The notes under the pieces: model-generated
The model's database searches: none
Seen by the model: the letters and a program-made list of their open reading frames with translations, nothing else
What the model was told of the DNA's origin: nothing
Origin: Lachnospiraceae bacterium
GTDB taxonomy: Bacteria > Bacillota > Clostridia > Lachnospirales > Lachnospiraceae
Direction of reading: 5' to 3'
Length of the DNA: 64,000 nt
Assembly: GCA_900757195.1 (NCBI GenBank)
Contig: CAAEMZ010000028.1
Span: forward strand, 1-64,000
In this document: in pieces, positions 31,771 through 42,498 of the stretch
Position numbering within the stretch: the first letter of the stretch is position 1
How the letters are laid out: the number at the start of each line of letters is the position of its first letter
Position numbers and translations under genes: made by a program

Positions 31771-32868
31771 ATGACTGTGGCATATAATAGAAAGATTATT
31801 TTAGAGGATGGCAGTGAATATTACGGTTACGCTTTTGGCGCTGTTTGTGACAGGGTGTGCGAAATCGTTTTCAATACATCGATGGTCGGATATCAGGAAA
31901 TTATTTCCGATCCATCGTATACCTATCAGGCGGTGGTGATGACCTATCCGCTGATCGGTAATTACGGGATGGCTGCGGATGATTATGAAACAGAAATCCC
32001 GACCATCGGCGGTCTTATCGTTCATGAATATAATGATGATCCTTCCAACTTCCGGAGCGCCGCCACACTTTCCGAAGTGATGAAGACCTATGATATTCCG
32101 GGAATCTATGGCGTGGATACCCGAAAGCTGACCCGTTCCATCCGGGATTTCGGCAGCCGGAAGGCGCTGCTGACCGATGCGTCGGTTCCGGTGGCGGAAG
32201 GCCTTCGGATACTTGCAGAAAGCCCGGTTCCGACGGATGCCGTCTCAAAGGTAAGTTGTAAAGAAATCCGGTGCGCCGATGTGCCGGATGCGCGTTATCA
32301 CATTGTCGCCATCGACTGCGGGATGAAGAAAAATATTGTGCGCTGCCTGAATCAACGGCGCTGCAGGGTTACGATCGTTCCATGGAATACGGCGGCGGAG
32401 ACTATTGAAAGCTTCCGCCCGGACGGAATTTTTATATCCAATGGCCCGGGAGATCCCATGGACGCAGAACCGGTCATCGAAACGATCAAAGGGCTGCGCG
32501 GAAAATATCCGATTTTCGGCATTTGTCTCGGACATCAGATTATCGCTCTGGCCTATGGCGCGAAAACCTATAAGCTGAAATTCGGACACCGGGGCGGCAA
32601 CCATCCGGTGCGGCATCTGGAAACCGGGAAAATCGAAATGACGTCCCAGAATCATTCCTATGCGGTGGATGCGTCCAGTGTGGCAGCGACAGACCTGACG
32701 GTGACCCATATCAACCTGCTGGATCAGACCGTCGAAGGCGTCCGGTGTGAAGCGGATAAGGTTTTCAGCGTTCAGTATCATCCGGAAAGCGCTCCGGGAC
32801 CCCAGGACAGCGCTTACCTGTTTGACCGTTTTATTCAGATGATGGAGGAGGAAAAGAAACATGCCTAA
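31771..32868 (+). CDS. carA: Carbamoyl-phosphate synthase small subunit
   Basis: CarA hydrolyses glutamine and passes ammonia to CarB. The 365-residue protein has the N-terminal small-chain domain ([34 protein letters not shown]) and a C-terminal class I amidotransferase: [13 protein letters not shown], nucleophile in [32 protein letters not shown], and the His-Glu pair in [12 protein letters not shown]. It sits 13 bp after purF and overlaps carB by 8 bp. With no arginine or remaining pyr genes nearby, whether its carbamoyl phosphate goes mainly to pyrimidines or arginine is open. Confidence 0.96.
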   Translation: MTVAYNRKIILEDGSEYYGYAFGAVCDRVCEIVFNTSMVGYQEIISDPSYTYQAVVMTYPLIGNYGMAADDYETEIPTIGGLIVHEYNDDPSNFRSAATLSEVMKTYDIPGIYGVDTRKLTRSIRDFGSRKALLTDASVPVAEGLRILAESPVPTDAVSKVSCKEIRCADVPDARYHIVAIDCGMKKNIVRCLNQRRCRVTIVPWNTAAETIESFRPDGIFISNGPGDPMDAEPVIETIKGLRGKYPIFGICLGHQIIALAYGAKTYKLKFGHRGGNHPVRHLETGKIEMTSQNHSYAVDASSVAATDLTVTHINLLDQTVEGVRCEADKVFSVQYHPESAPGPQDSAYLFDRFIQMMEEEKKHA

Positions 32869-35800
32869 AAGAACAGATATAAAAAAGGTCCTCGTCATCG
32901 GCTCGGGGCCGATCGTCATCGGACAGGCGGCGGAATTTGACTATGCCGGAACCCAGGCCTGTCTGGCGCTTAAAGAGGAAGGCTATGAAGTCGTTCTCTG
33001 CAACTCCAATCCGGCAACCATTATGACGGATACCAGCATCGCCGATAAGGTGTATATGGAACCGTTAAATCTGGAATATATTGCGAAGATTATCCGGTAT
33101 GAACGTCCCGATGCGATTCTGCCCGGTATCGGCGGACAGACGGGACTGAATCTCGCCATGCAGCTTGAGAAAAAGGGCGTTTTGGCCGAATGTCGTGTGG
33201 AACTGCTCGGGACAAAGAGCAGCAGCATCGAGCAGGCTGAGGACAGAGAACTGTTTAAGGAGCTCTGTCAGAAGCTCGGTGAGCCGGTGCTGCCGTCGGA
33301 TATCGCGGAAAATATCGAAGACGGCCTGAAGGTCATTGAAAAAATCGGGTATCCGGTCGTCCTCCGTCCGGCCTTTACCCTGGGCGGAACCGGCGGCGGT
33401 TTTGCTGAAAATGAAGCGGAATTTTTACCGCTGATGAAAAAGGCGCTGTCCCTTTCTCCGGTAAAGCAGGTGCTGATTGAAAAAAGTATTAAAGGTTATA
33501 AAGAAATTGAATATGAAGTGATGCGGGACAGCAACGATACCGCGATCACGATCTGTAATATGGAAAATCTGGATCCGGTGGGTATTCATACCGGAGATTC
33601 GATCGTTGTGTGCCCTTCCCAGACCCTGACCAATAAGGAGTATCATATGCTCCGGGACAGCGCGCTGAAAATTATCCGCGCCCTCGAAATCGAAGGCGGC
33701 TGTAATGTACAGTTTGCCCTGGACCCGAATTCCTTTCAGTATTATCTGATTGAGGTCAATCCGAGAGTTTCCCGTTCCTCTGCGCTGGCATCGAAGGCCA
33801 GCGGATATCCGATTGCCCGGGTATCGGCAAAGATCGGTATCGGTATGACGCTGGATGAAATACAGATCGCGAATACCCCGGCAGCTTTTGAGCCGGCTCT
33901 GGATTATGTGGTGACGAAAATGCCCCGTTTTCCTTTTGATAAGTTTGCCGATGCGGATAATGCCCTCAGCACGCAGATGAAGGCGACGGGAGAGACGATG
34001 AGTATCGGCCGGACGGTGGAAGAAAGTCTGCTCAAGGCTATCCGTTCTCTGGAAATCGGTCTGTATCATCTCTACAGTCCGAAGTTTGAAGGACAGAGCG
34101 AAGAGGAACTGCTGGATTTTATTAAAATAGGTACGGACGACCGGATTTATGCCATTGCGGCGCTTCTGCGCCTCGGATGCCGGATTGAAAAAATTACGGC
34201 GGCTTCCGGCATTGATAAGTTTTTTATCCGCAAGCTGAAAAATATTGTGGCGGAGGAAACCGGTCTCCGGGAGAACCCGGGCAGTATCCCGGCATTATAC
34301 CGGGCAAAACGCATGGGCTTTGCCGATAAAACCATTGGAAAGCTCTGGAATATGAAAGAAACTGATGTGTTTGAGCTGAGAAAAAGTAAAGGCATCGTTC
34401 CTGTATATAAGATGATCGATACCTGCGCTTCGGAATTTGAAAGCTATATCCCGTATTTCTATTCGACCTACGAGGAAGAAAATGAATCCATCGTGTCCGA
34501 TAAGAAAAAAGTTATTGTTCTCGGTTCCGGTCCGGTCCGTATCGGACAGGGGGTGGAATTTGACTATTCGACAGTGCATGCGGTGAAGACGATTAAAGGG
34601 GCCGGATATGAGGCCATTATTATCAATAATAACCCGGAAACGGTTTCCACGGACTATACCTGTTCAGACAAGCTGTATTTTGAACCGCTGTGTCCCGAGG
34701 ATGTCATCAATATTATCGAACTGGAAAAGCCGGAGGGCGTTATTGCGACCCTTGGCGGTCAGACGGCCATCAATCTGGCAGAGCCGCTGCGGCGCCGGGG
34801 CGTCAATATCATCGGTACGGACTTTGACGCCATTGAACGGGCGGAGAACAGAGATGCCTTTGAAAAACTGCTGGTTTCTCTGCAAATTCCTCAGCCGAAG
34901 GGACAGGCGGTGACGACGATCGAAGCGGGCGTGGCGGCGGCCGAAGATATCGGTTATCCGGTGCTGGTACGGCCGAGCTTTGTTCTCGGCGGACGGGCCA
35001 TGCAGATCGTCGCGAAGAAGGAACACCTGATCCATTATTTAAAAACCGCTGTGGAGATCAATGAGGATAAGCCGGTGCTGGTCGATAAATATATCCGGGG
35101 CAAAGAGGTGGAGGTTGACGCGGTCTGCGACGGAAAACAGGTTTTTGTTCCGGGCATTATGGAGCTTGTGGAACGTACCGGAATCCATTCCGGTGATTCC
35201 ATCAGTGTGTATCCGCCGTTCAGTATTTCTGACCGTGTAAAAAACACCATTCTGGAATATACGGAAAAACTGGGTATCGGCATCGGAATTGTCGGCCTGT
35301 TTAATATCCAGTTTATTGTGGATAAAGATGAAAACGTTTATATTATTGAAGTCAATCCCCGGTCATCGCGAACTGTGCCGTTTCTGTCAAAGGCCACCGG
35401 TTTTAGTCTGGCGGATATAGCGACCCTGGTCATTCTCGGAAAGAGCCTTGCCGAACAGGGAATAACCGAACGGTATCCGAAAGAAAAAGAACGCTATTAT
35501 GTTAAAGTGCCGGCCTTTTCATTTTCAAAGCTGGACGGCATGGATGCCTATCTTTCACCGGAAATGAAATCCACCGGGGAGGCCATCGGCTACGATCAGA
35601 AGCTCCACCGGGCCATGTACAAGGCCATGATCGCTTCGGGAATGCACCTGCAGAATTATGGAACAGTGGTCGTCACTCTGGCGGACGAAGACAAAGCGGA
35701 AGCCCTGCCGCTGATCCGGCGTTTTTATAACATGGGCTTTAATATCGAAGCAACGATCGGTACGGCAAATTTCCTGAAAGATCACGGGATCCGTACGCGG

Positions 35801-36043
35801 ATCCGTGGAAAAATCAGCGATGGCAGCACGGAAATTCTGGATTCGATCCGTGCCGGTTACGTCAGCTATGTCATCAATACCCGGGCGATTTTATCGGGAA
35901 TCCACTATGCGGACGGCGTTTTGATCCGCCGCTGTGCGAGCCAGAATAATGTAACGATGCTGACATCTCTGGATACGGTGAAGGTCCTTCTGGATGTTCT
36001 GGAAGAAACGACGATCGGCATATCCACGATAGACGCGATGTAA
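32861..36043 (+). CDS. carB: Carbamoyl-phosphate synthase large subunit
   Basis: CarB makes carbamoyl phosphate from ammonia, bicarbonate and two ATP. At 1060 residues it has full length with two homologous ATP-grasp halves, each opening with a similar motif ([22 protein letters not shown] near 13-34, [22 protein letters not shown] in the second half near 551-572). [11 protein letters not shown] and [11 protein letters not shown] are the two glycine loops. [16 protein letters not shown] and [16 protein letters not shown] carry metal-binding Glu/Asn residues. The C-terminal MGS-type allosteric domain ends with [23 protein letters not shown]. It overlaps carA and is followed by dapL after 32 bp. 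Confidence 0.97.
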   Translation: MPKRTDIKKVLVIGSGPIVIGQAAEFDYAGTQACLALKEEGYEVVLCNSNPATIMTDTSIADKVYMEPLNLEYIAKIIRYERPDAILPGIGGQTGLNLAMQLEKKGVLAECRVELLGTKSSSIEQAEDRELFKELCQKLGEPVLPSDIAENIEDGLKVIEKIGYPVVLRPAFTLGGTGGGFAENEAEFLPLMKKALSLSPVKQVLIEKSIKGYKEIEYEVMRDSNDTAITICNMENLDPVGIHTGDSIVVCPSQTLTNKEYHMLRDSALKIIRALEIEGGCNVQFALDPNSFQYYLIEVNPRVSRSSALASKASGYPIARVSAKIGIGMTLDEIQIANTPAAFEPALDYVVTKMPRFPFDKFADADNALSTQMKATGETMSIGRTVEESLLKAIRSLEIGLYHLYSPKFEGQSEEELLDFIKIGTDDRIYAIAALLRLGCRIEKITAASGIDKFFIRKLKNIVAEETGLRENPGSIPALYRAKRMGFADKTIGKLWNMKETDVFELRKSKGIVPVYKMIDTCASEFESYIPYFYSTYEEENESIVSDKKKVIVLGSGPVRIGQGVEFDYSTVHAVKTIKGAGYEAIIINNNPETVSTDYTCSDKLYFEPLCPEDVINIIELEKPEGVIATLGGQTAINLAEPLRRRGVNIIGTDFDAIERAENRDAFEKLLVSLQIPQPKGQAVTTIEAGVAAAEDIGYPVLVRPSFVLGGRAMQIVAKKEHLIHYLKTAVEINEDKPVLVDKYIRGKEVEVDAVCDGKQVFVPGIMELVERTGIHSGDSISVYPPFSISDRVKNTILEYTEKLGIGIGIVGLFNIQFIVDKDENVYIIEVNPRSSRTVPFLSKATGFSLADIATLVILGKSLAEQGITERYPKEKERYYVKVPAFSFSKLDGMDAYLSPEMKSTGEAIGYDQKLHRAMYKAMIASGMHLQNYGTVVVTLADEDKAEALPLIRRFYNMGFNIEATIGTANFLKDHGIRTRIRGKISDGSTEILDSIRAGYVSYVINTRAILSGIHYADGVLIRRCASQNNVTMLTSLDTVKVLLDVLEETTIGISTIDAM

Positions 36044-36075
36044 AAAATACAGACAGCTACAGGAGGAAAACGTTT

Positions 36076-37263
36076 ATGATTATACCGAATATGCATTATG
36101 CGGATTTGAAGGAGTCTTATCTTTTTTATAATATTGCCCAGAAAACCAAAGCCTATGTAGAAGCCCATCCGGGAGCCCATCTGTACCGCATGGGAATCGG
36201 GGATGTGTCCCTGCCGCTCTGTGATGCGGTCATTCAGGCATTGCATGAGGCGGTGGAGGATCAGGCGGAAAAAGAACGGTTTCACGGCTATATGCCGGAA
36301 ACCGGCGCGCCGTTTCTGAGGGAAGCGATTGCCGGATATTATGGAGAAAGGGGCGTCAGCCTTTCTCCGGATGAAGTATTTGTATCCAGCGGCGCCAGCG
36401 ACGAACTGGGAGATATTCTGGACCTGTTTGACCGGGACAGCGCCGCCCTCGTGATCGAACCGGCCTACCCGGCCTATGTGGACGCCAATGTGATGGCCGG
36501 CAGAAAGATCGTCCATCTGGCCTCCGGGGAGGAAAATGGTTTCCTTCCGGCGCCGGATGACCGTCTGGAAGCCGATCTGCTCTATATCTGTTCGCCGAAT
36601 AACCCGACAGGGGCGGTATTTCGCCGGGAGCAGTTACAGGCCTGGGTGGACTATGCCAACAAAACCGGCGCCGTGATCCTCTTTGATGCGGCCTATGAGG
36701 CATTTATTGAGGAAGAGGGACTGCCCCACAGTATTTTTGAACTGGAGGGCGCCGAGACCTGTGCCATTGAGATCTGTTCCCTGTCCAAAACCGCCGGATT
36801 TACGGGAACACGGCTGGGCTACACGGTTATCCCGAAAGCGCTGGTACGGGGCGGCATGAACTTAAATGAAATGTGGGTGCGGAACCGTACGACAAAGACT
36901 AACGGCGTATCCTATATTATTCAGAAGGGCGGCGCAGCCGTATTTACACCGGAAGGACAGAAGCAGATCCATGCCAATATTCAGGTGTATAAAAAGAACG
37001 CGGCCTGCCTGATGGAGACGCTGGATGCTTTGGGTATCTGGTACTGCGGCGGCAAAAATGCGCCGTATATCTGGATGAAATGTCCGGACGGCATGACGAG
37101 CTGGGAATTTTTTGATTATCTGCTTCATGAGATTCAGGTAGTGGGAACGCCCGGTGAAGGCTTTGGCGCCTGCGGTGAAGGTTATTTCCGGTTCTCCACC
37201 TTCGGAAGTGTGGAAGATACAAAAGAAGCGGCCCGCCGTCTGGCAAAGCTTTTGAAGAAATAA
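36076..37263 (+). CDS. dapL: LL-diaminopimelate aminotransferase
   Basis: DapL converts tetrahydrodipicolinate to LL-diaminopimelate with glutamate as amino donor, one step towards lysine and peptidoglycan. This 395-residue fold type I PLP enzyme has the family N-terminus (YLFYNIAQKTKAYVEAHPGAHLYRMGIGDVSLPL), the SGASDELGDILDLF cofactor region, NNPTGAVFRREQL, VILFDAAYEAFI with the Asp/Tyr pair, and the Schiff-base lysine in SLSKTAGFTGTRLGYTV. AGGAGGAAAACG precedes the ATG. It ends the rightward operon, and its use of glutamate as donor fits the block. Confidence 0.93.
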   Translation: MIIPNMHYADLKESYLFYNIAQKTKAYVEAHPGAHLYRMGIGDVSLPLCDAVIQALHEAVEDQAEKERFHGYMPETGAPFLREAIAGYYGERGVSLSPDEVFVSSGASDELGDILDLFDRDSAALVIEPAYPAYVDANVMAGRKIVHLASGEENGFLPAPDDRLEADLLYICSPNNPTGAVFRREQLQAWVDYANKTGAVILFDAAYEAFIEEEGLPHSIFELEGAETCAIEICSLSKTAGFTGTRLGYTVIPKALVRGGMNLNEMWVRNRTTKTNGVSYIIQKGGAAVFTPEGQKQIHANIQVYKKNAACLMETLDALGIWYCGGKNAPYIWMKCPDGMTSWEFFDYLLHEIQVVGTPGEGFGACGEGYFRFSTFGSVEDTKEAARRLAKLLKK

Positions 37264-37304
37264 ATTTCTCCGGGGCTTTCCGAAAACGTGGTCTGTGAGA
37301 ATAG

Positions 37305-37352
37305 AAAAACTCCCGGGAAAGAAAGCTTTTTTGCATTCTTCCGGGAGTTTTT
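37305..37352. terminator. Bidirectional terminator between dapL and pncB
   Basis: A 12-bp stem AAAAACTCCCGG / CCGGGAGTTTTT with a 24-nt loop. A/T runs on both sides serve both converging transcripts. Confidence 0.85.
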
Positions 37353-37354
37353 GA

Positions 37355-38812
37355 TTATTTGTCCGTGAAATTATGAACGTGGTCGAGAAGGTCATTTTTA
37401 AGATCCCAGAGCGGTTTGGAGAGATCCACATAAACCTCCTGAGGATTTACCAGACGCCGGGATTCATCCCAGAGCGTATCCAGCTCCCCGGCACAGTAGT
37501 CCCGGATATCCATGACGGCCGGAGATGTGTAGACACATTCCCCGTTTTTGAAGACAGGAACAAGCAATTCGCGGACAGTAAAACTGCCGCCTGCCAGCCA
37601 GGTCTTTTTCCAGGTGGCTATCGGGTCAAAAATCATCAGAGATTCGCTGTCATTATAATGTTCATCGGCCAGGGCAATCAGGTCGGCTTTGATTTTTCCG
37701 GTGTTTTTGTCGTAAAGACGGAAAACGGTTTTATTGCCCGGGTTGGTGACCTTTTCAATATTTTCAGAAACCTTAATCTTCGGTATGAAGTTTCCCTTAT
37801 CATCGGAAACGGCCGCCAGTTTATAGACACCGCCAAAGGCCGGGCAGTTTTTGGAAGTGATGAGGTTGGTGCCGACGCCCCAGGAAGTGATCTTCGCCCC
37901 CTGGTTGTGAAGACTGTCGATCAGATATTCGTCCAGGTCGCTGGAAGCCGAGATGACCGCATCGGTGTAGCCCGCATCATCCAGCATCTTCCGGGCTTTC
38001 TTTGAAAGATAAGCCAAATCGCCGGAGTCGAGACGGATGCCGTAAAGGCCGAGAGGAATTCCCTTTGCTTTCATTTCATCAAAGACCTGAATCGCATGGG
38101 GAACACCGGATTTTAAGGTGTCGTAAGTGTCCACGAGAAGCAGACAGTTGCCCGGATAGAGGCTGGCGTAGTTACGGAAAGCTTCCAGTTCGGTTTTAAA
38201 GCTCATAATCCAGCTATGGGCGTGGGTACCTTTTACAGGAATATCAAACATCTGTCCGGCAAGGACATTGGAAGTGCCGACGCATCCGCCGATCACAGCG
38301 GCACGGGCGCCGTAAGTGCCTGCGTCCGGTCCCTGGGCGCGGCGGAGTCCGAATTCCATCACACCGCCGCCGGCGGCATAGACAACCCGGGCGGCCTTTG
38401 TGCAGATGAGACTCTGATGATTGATTATATTTAATATGGCTGTTTCCACAATCTGGGCTTCCATAATCGGAGCGATGACTTTCAGCAGCGGCTCCTTCGG
38501 AAATACGACCGTGCCTTCAGGAATCGCGTATATATCGCCGGTAAAACGGAAATCTTTTAAATAATCCAGAAAATCTTCCTGGAAAAGTCCGGTCGAACGC
38601 AGATAATCAATATCGGAAGGGGTAAAATGCAGTCCGTTGATATACTCAATGACCTGAGCCAGTCCGGCGGTCAGAGAAAAAGCGGCGCCTTCGGGATTTG
38701 AACGGAAAAATACGTCGAAAATGACCGTTTCATCGGTGTTGTTCTTAAAATATCCCTGCATCATTGTCAGTTCATATAAGTCAGTTAAAAGTGTTAAATG
38801 TGATGTATTCAT
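37355..38812 (-). CDS. pncB: Nicotinate phosphoribosyltransferase
   Basis: PncB makes nicotinate mononucleotide from nicotinate and PRPP in NAD salvage. I start at 38812 (MNTSHLTLLTDLYELTMMQGYF, 485 aa), the standard family N-terminus, with GAAAGG upstream; the ATG 12 codons earlier lacks a site. FDVFFRSNPEGAAFSLTAGL, LRRAQGPDAG (catalytic/phosphate region), GTHAHSWIMSF with the conserved His, and YGIRLDSGDLAYLSKKARK are visible. GVGTNLITS completes the phosphate-binding region. It is single, convergent with dapL and divergent from clpB. Confidence 0.93.
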   Translation of the reverse strand: MNTSHLTLLTDLYELTMMQGYFKNNTDETVIFDVFFRSNPEGAAFSLTAGLAQVIEYINGLHFTPSDIDYLRSTGLFQEDFLDYLKDFRFTGDIYAIPEGTVVFPKEPLLKVIAPIMEAQIVETAILNIINHQSLICTKAARVVYAAGGGVMEFGLRRAQGPDAGTYGARAAVIGGCVGTSNVLAGQMFDIPVKGTHAHSWIMSFKTELEAFRNYASLYPGNCLLLVDTYDTLKSGVPHAIQVFDEMKAKGIPLGLYGIRLDSGDLAYLSKKARKMLDDAGYTDAVISASSDLDEYLIDSLHNQGAKITSWGVGTNLITSKNCPAFGGVYKLAAVSDDKGNFIPKIKVSENIEKVTNPGNKTVFRLYDKNTGKIKADLIALADEHYNDSESLMIFDPIATWKKTWLAGGSFTVRELLVPVFKNGECVYTSPAVMDIRDYCAGELDTLWDESRRLVNPQEVYVDLSKPLWDLKNDLLDHVHNFTDK

Positions 38813-38878
38813 AATTAAATTATAGCCTTTCTTACAGTTCGTATACATGGTTTTTCATTGGTTATCCGTATTGATAAA

Positions 38879-38907
38879 ATTATACCGCGGCAGCAGAAAA
38901 ATTGCAA
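38879..38907 (-). promoter_or_regulatory. Promoter of pncB
   Basis: Read leftward: TTGCAA (38902-38907), 17 bp, TATAAT (38879-38884). Confidence 0.65.
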
Positions 38908-38923
38908 ATTTTTTAAAAACGTG

Positions 38924-38952
38924 TTGACAAAGCGGCAGACGACTGTTATATT
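38924..38952 (+). promoter_or_regulatory. Promoter of clpB
   Basis: TTGACA (38924-38929), 17 bp, TATATT (38947-38952). No CIRCE or CtsR repeat is visible between this and the start codon, so heat control of clpB is not obvious from the DNA. Confidence 0.8.
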
Positions 38953-39005
38953 ACAAGTATAACAAACATAACAATAAAAAGGATGTCTGAGAGGAGGCAT
39001 GTTTT

Positions 39006-41594
39006 ATGGATTTTAATAAATATACGCAAAAGTCACTGGAGGCTGTTCAGAGCTGTCAGAGCCTGGCAGTAGAGTATGGGAATCAGGAGATCGGTCAGGT
39101 GCATTTACTGTATGCATTGCTGAATAAAGAAGACAGTCTGATCGTCCGGCTGATGGATAAGATGAATATAAATACCGCAGGTTTTGTTTTCCAGACGGAA
39201 AAACTTCTGGAGGGCCGTGTGAAGGTACAGGGCGGCCAGCAGTATATGAGCCAGAGCCTGAGCCGGACTTTTACCCAGGCAGAGCAGGAGGCCAGACAGA
39301 TGGGGGACGAGTATGTCTCCGTAGAGCATCTGTTTCTGGCGCTGCTGGAAACAGCGGATAAGGAATTAAAAGGCCTGTTTAAGAATTTTGAAATCACACG
39401 GGAGAAGTTTCTGAGCGTTCTGATGGAAGTCCGGGGAAACCAGCGGGTGACCAGCGATAACCCGGAGGATACCTACGACAGCCTGAGCAAGTACGGGGAG
39501 AATCTGGTGGAGAAAGCCAGAAATCAGAAGCTGGATCCGGTCATCGGCCGGGACAGTGAGATTCGGAATATTGTCCGTATTCTTTCCCGTAAGACGAAGA
39601 ATAACCCGGTATTGATCGGTGAACCCGGCGTTGGTAAGACGGCGGTCATCGAAGGTCTTGCACAGCGTATTGTCCGGGGCGATGTGCCGGAAGGTCTGAA
39701 GGATAAACAGATATTTTCACTGGATATGGGCGCACTGGTAGCCGGAGCGAAATACCGCGGTGAGTTTGAGGAACGTCTGAAAGCGGTTCTGGAAGAGGTT
39801 CGTAAGAGCGAGGGTAAGATCATCCTCTTTGTGGATGAACTTCATCTGATCGTCGGCGCAGGTAAAACTGACGGCGCCATGGACGCGGGAAATATGTTAA
39901 AACCGATGCTGGCCCGGGGCGAACTTCACTGTATCGGCGCGACCACGCTGGATGAATACCGCCAGTATATCGAGAAGGATAAGGCGCTGGAGCGTCGTTT
40001 CCAGCCCGTTATGGTGGATGAACCGACGGTAGAGGATACGATTTCCATTCTCCGTGGACTGAAAGAGCGGTATGAGGTTTTCCACGGCGTTAAGATTACC
40101 GATGGTGCGCTGGTAGCGGCGGCGGTTCTGTCAAACCGCTATATTTCCGACAGATTCCTGCCGGATAAGGCCATCGACCTGGTGGATGAAGCCTGTGCTC
40201 TGATTAAGACGGAGCTGGATTCCATGCCGGCAGAGCTGGATGAGGTTTCCAGAAAGATCATGCAGCTAGAGATTGAAGAAGCGGCCCTTAAAAAAGAGGA
40301 TGACCATCTGAGCAAGGAACGCCTGGCTGCGATTCAGAAAGAGATTGCCCAGTTGAGAGAAGATTTTCAGATTCAGAAAACCCAGTGGGAAGCGGATAAA
40401 AAAGATGTGGATCAGGTCCGGGTTCTCCGGGAACAGATTGAAAATGTAAATAAAGAGATTGAAAAGGCCCAGAGAGAATATGACCTGAACCGGGCGGCAG
40501 AGCTCCAGTACGGACGTCTGCCGGAACTGAAACGTCAGTTGGAGGAGCAGGAACAGAAGATTCACGGCGCCGAGGATTCTCTCGTGCGGGAACAGGTGAC
40601 CGATGATGAGATTGGACGGATCGTTTCCCGGTGGACAGGAATTCCTGTAGCGAAACTGACTGAAAGTGAACGCCAGAAGACCCTCCATCTGGATGATGAA
40701 CTGCATAAACGGGTCATCGGACAGGATGAAGGTATTGAAAAAGTGACGGAAGCTATTATCCGTTCCAGAGCAGGTATTAAAGATGAAACCAAACCGATTG
40801 GATCCTTTATGTTCCTCGGACCAACCGGTGTCGGTAAAACCGAGCTGGCGAAAGCGCTGGCAGAGAGTCTGTTTGATGATGAATCGAATATCGTGCGTAT
40901 TGATATGAGCGAATATATGGAGAAGTTCTCCGTGTCCCGTCTGATCGGAGCGCCTCCGGGATATGTAGGTTATGAAGAAGGCGGTCAGCTCACCGAAGCC
41001 GTTCGCCGGAAACCATATTCGGTTGTTCTTTTCGATGAGATTGAAAAGGCCCATCCGGATGTGTTCAACGTCCTGCTTCAGGTGCTGGATGACGGACGGA
41101 TTACCGATTCTCAGGGACGGACGGTAGACTTTAAGAATACGATCCTGATTATGACATCGAATATCGGTTCCGAATATCTGCTGAACGGCATCAATGCCGC
41201 AGGGGATATCGAAGCGGCAGCGGAAGCTCAGGTCATGGGCGAACTGCGGGCTCACTTCCGGCCGGAATTTTTGAACCGTCTGGATGAGATTATTATGTTC
41301 AAGCCGCTGAGCAAGTCCGATATTCACAGTATCATTGAGATTCTTATGAAAAATCTGAACCATCGTCTTGTGAATAAAGAGATTTCGATTGAACTGGACG
41401 ATTCAGCGAAGGATTATATCATTGAACAGGGATATGATCCGGTCTACGGCGCGCGTCCATTAAAGCGTTTTCTGCAGAAACATGTGGAAACTCTGGCTGG
41501 TAAACTGATTCTTGCGGATGCGGTGCTTCCGGGAGATGTGATTGAGATTCACTATGACGGCGAGAAACTGAGCGCCGGAGTGAAAGGCAGATAA
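39006..41594 (+). CDS. clpB: ATP-dependent disaggregase
   Basis: ClpB extracts and refolds aggregated protein with DnaK. The 862 residues contain the N-domain (about 1-145, two Clp_N repeats) and AAA-1 with Walker A GEPGVGKT near 204-211 and Walker B ILFVDELH near 274-281. A coiled-coil middle domain (about 405-520, [22 protein letters not shown]) then precedes AAA-2 with GPTGVGKT near 604-611, [17 protein letters not shown] and SNIGSEYLL. The middle domain separates ClpB from ClpC/ClpA. AGGAGG precedes the ATG. It has its own promoter and a terminator after it. Confidence 0.97.
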   Translation: MDFNKYTQKSLEAVQSCQSLAVEYGNQEIGQVHLLYALLNKEDSLIVRLMDKMNINTAGFVFQTEKLLEGRVKVQGGQQYMSQSLSRTFTQAEQEARQMGDEYVSVEHLFLALLETADKELKGLFKNFEITREKFLSVLMEVRGNQRVTSDNPEDTYDSLSKYGENLVEKARNQKLDPVIGRDSEIRNIVRILSRKTKNNPVLIGEPGVGKTAVIEGLAQRIVRGDVPEGLKDKQIFSLDMGALVAGAKYRGEFEERLKAVLEEVRKSEGKIILFVDELHLIVGAGKTDGAMDAGNMLKPMLARGELHCIGATTLDEYRQYIEKDKALERRFQPVMVDEPTVEDTISILRGLKERYEVFHGVKITDGALVAAAVLSNRYISDRFLPDKAIDLVDEACALIKTELDSMPAELDEVSRKIMQLEIEEAALKKEDDHLSKERLAAIQKEIAQLREDFQIQKTQWEADKKDVDQVRVLREQIENVNKEIEKAQREYDLNRAAELQYGRLPELKRQLEEQEQKIHGAEDSLVREQVTDDEIGRIVSRWTGIPVAKLTESERQKTLHLDDELHKRVIGQDEGIEKVTEAIIRSRAGIKDETKPIGSFMFLGPTGVGKTELAKALAESLFDDESNIVRIDMSEYMEKFSVSRLIGAPPGYVGYEEGGQLTEAVRRKPYSVVLFDEIEKAHPDVFNVLLQVLDDGRITDSQGRTVDFKNTILIMTSNIGSEYLLNGINAAGDIEAAAEAQVMGELRAHFRPEFLNRLDEIIMFKPLSKSDIHSIIEILMKNLNHRLVNKEISIELDDSAKDYIIEQGYDPVYGARPLKRFLQKHVETLAGKLILADAVLPGDVIEIHYDGEKLSAGVKGR

Positions 41595-41611
41595 ACACGT
41601 TTTGTATTCAA

Positions 41612-41645
41612 TAAAGAGGCTGCTTTTTTTGCAGCCCCTTTATTG
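41612..41645 (+). terminator. Terminator of clpB
   Basis: A stem AAAGAGGCTGC / GCAGCCCCTTT with one mismatch and a loop of seven Ts, followed by TATT. Confidence 0.7.
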
Positions 41646-41734
41646 TCCTGAAATCATTTAACAAAGGTTTTTTCAATCCATTCTGCGATTTCAATTAAGT
41701 CATGCTTAAACAAAGAATGAAAGATAATATTCTT

Positions 41735-42229
41735 TTATTCTTTCACCTCAATTTTTAAAAATTTTATTGTTTCTTTTAAAATAGATATAAGTATTTCCGG
41801 ATTATGAATAAAACATTTATAACTATTATTATTTTGATATATAGTCAAGAGGTTTTTATCAATAATTATATTTTCTATATTGTTCCATTCAATAAATTTA
41901 GTTCGATATAAAATTCCGTTTTGATAAATGATTAAAGGAAACAAATTCGTTAATGTTACACAAAGCTGTGCTGGAAGTAAACAAAGAACGGAAATAATGC
42001 CCAATTGTTTAAAAATACCTATAAGTACCATCAATGATATTGCTATAATAGAAATTGAAAAAAGTACAGCATGTTTTTTTCGGGAGATCCAGAGAAGGTT
42101 CCCACCGTTTTTCATTGCGATGTAATAGGGTTTGAAAAAAATATAACTACTTGTAATAATTATTAAAAAAGCGAATGTATAAATTATAGTTCTTTGAATT
42201 AAGTTCAAAGTCCTCACCACCAATCTCAA
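41735..42229 (-). CDS. AT-rich hypothetical membrane protein
   Basis: No family is recognised. The 164-residue frame has four hydrophobic stretches in the first 110 residues (IYTFAFLIIITSSYIFF, VLFSISIIAISLMVLIGIF, LGIISVLCLLPAQL, TNLFPLIIYQNGILY), then a small domain with WNNIENIIIDKNLLTIYQNNNSYKCFI. That tail recalls proteins where strand-rich domains follow membrane segments, but I do not name a family. The start is TTG with only a weak GGA site and overlaps the relic of a response regulator, so the true start may be later or the gene damaged. Composition is much more AT-rich than clpB and the genes after it. Confidence 0.5.
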   Translation of the reverse strand: MRLVVRTLNLIQRTIIYTFAFLIIITSSYIFFKPYYIAMKNGGNLLWISRKKHAVLFSISIIAISLMVLIGIFKQLGIISVLCLLPAQLCVTLTNLFPLIIYQNGILYRTKFIEWNNIENIIIDKNLLTIYQNNNSYKCFIHNPEILISILKETIKFLKIEVKE

Positions 42230-42302
42230 ATATATATTCCATGATAAACGAATTCATAATACCAATAGTTTGATAATCGTCATCACAAATTGCCATTCTC
42301 AT
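42147..42302 (-). pseudogene. Relic of a LytTR/AgrA-type response regulator (N-terminus only)
   Basis: An ATG at 42302 with AGGAAAG upstream opens MRMAICDDDYQTIGIMNSFI, a good match to the start of receiver domains in LytTR regulators (the DDD acidic cluster follows strand 1). The frame then runs MEYIFEIGGEDFE and stops after 51 residues, before the phosphoacceptor strand. From 42229 the same DNA encodes the membrane protein in another frame. I infer that a deletion joined the start of a regulator gene to unrelated sequence. No LytTR DNA-binding domain remains in the window. Confidence 0.6.
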
Positions 42303-42498
42303 AACGCTTTCCTGATTTATTAATATAGTTTTATTTTATTTGTACAGGGATTAAATGTCAAAGCGTTTAAAACATTAAATCGGTCAGAGAAATTTTCGCT
42401 CGCCTATGTTACAGGGGTGTGTTATAATAATCACAAAGTGCCAATGGCAGATGGACAGGAACAGAGAAAATGGACAGACAGAGAAAGGCAGGTACAAA

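Noticed and set aside
36062..36081. cre-like GGAAAACGTTTATG just before dapL
   Set aside because: It covers the ribosome binding site and start codon, and matches the consensus poorly; likely chance.
40266..41363. A 365-aa leftward open frame inside clpB
   Set aside because: It lies fully antisense to a certain gene, has low-complexity composition and no ribosome binding site.
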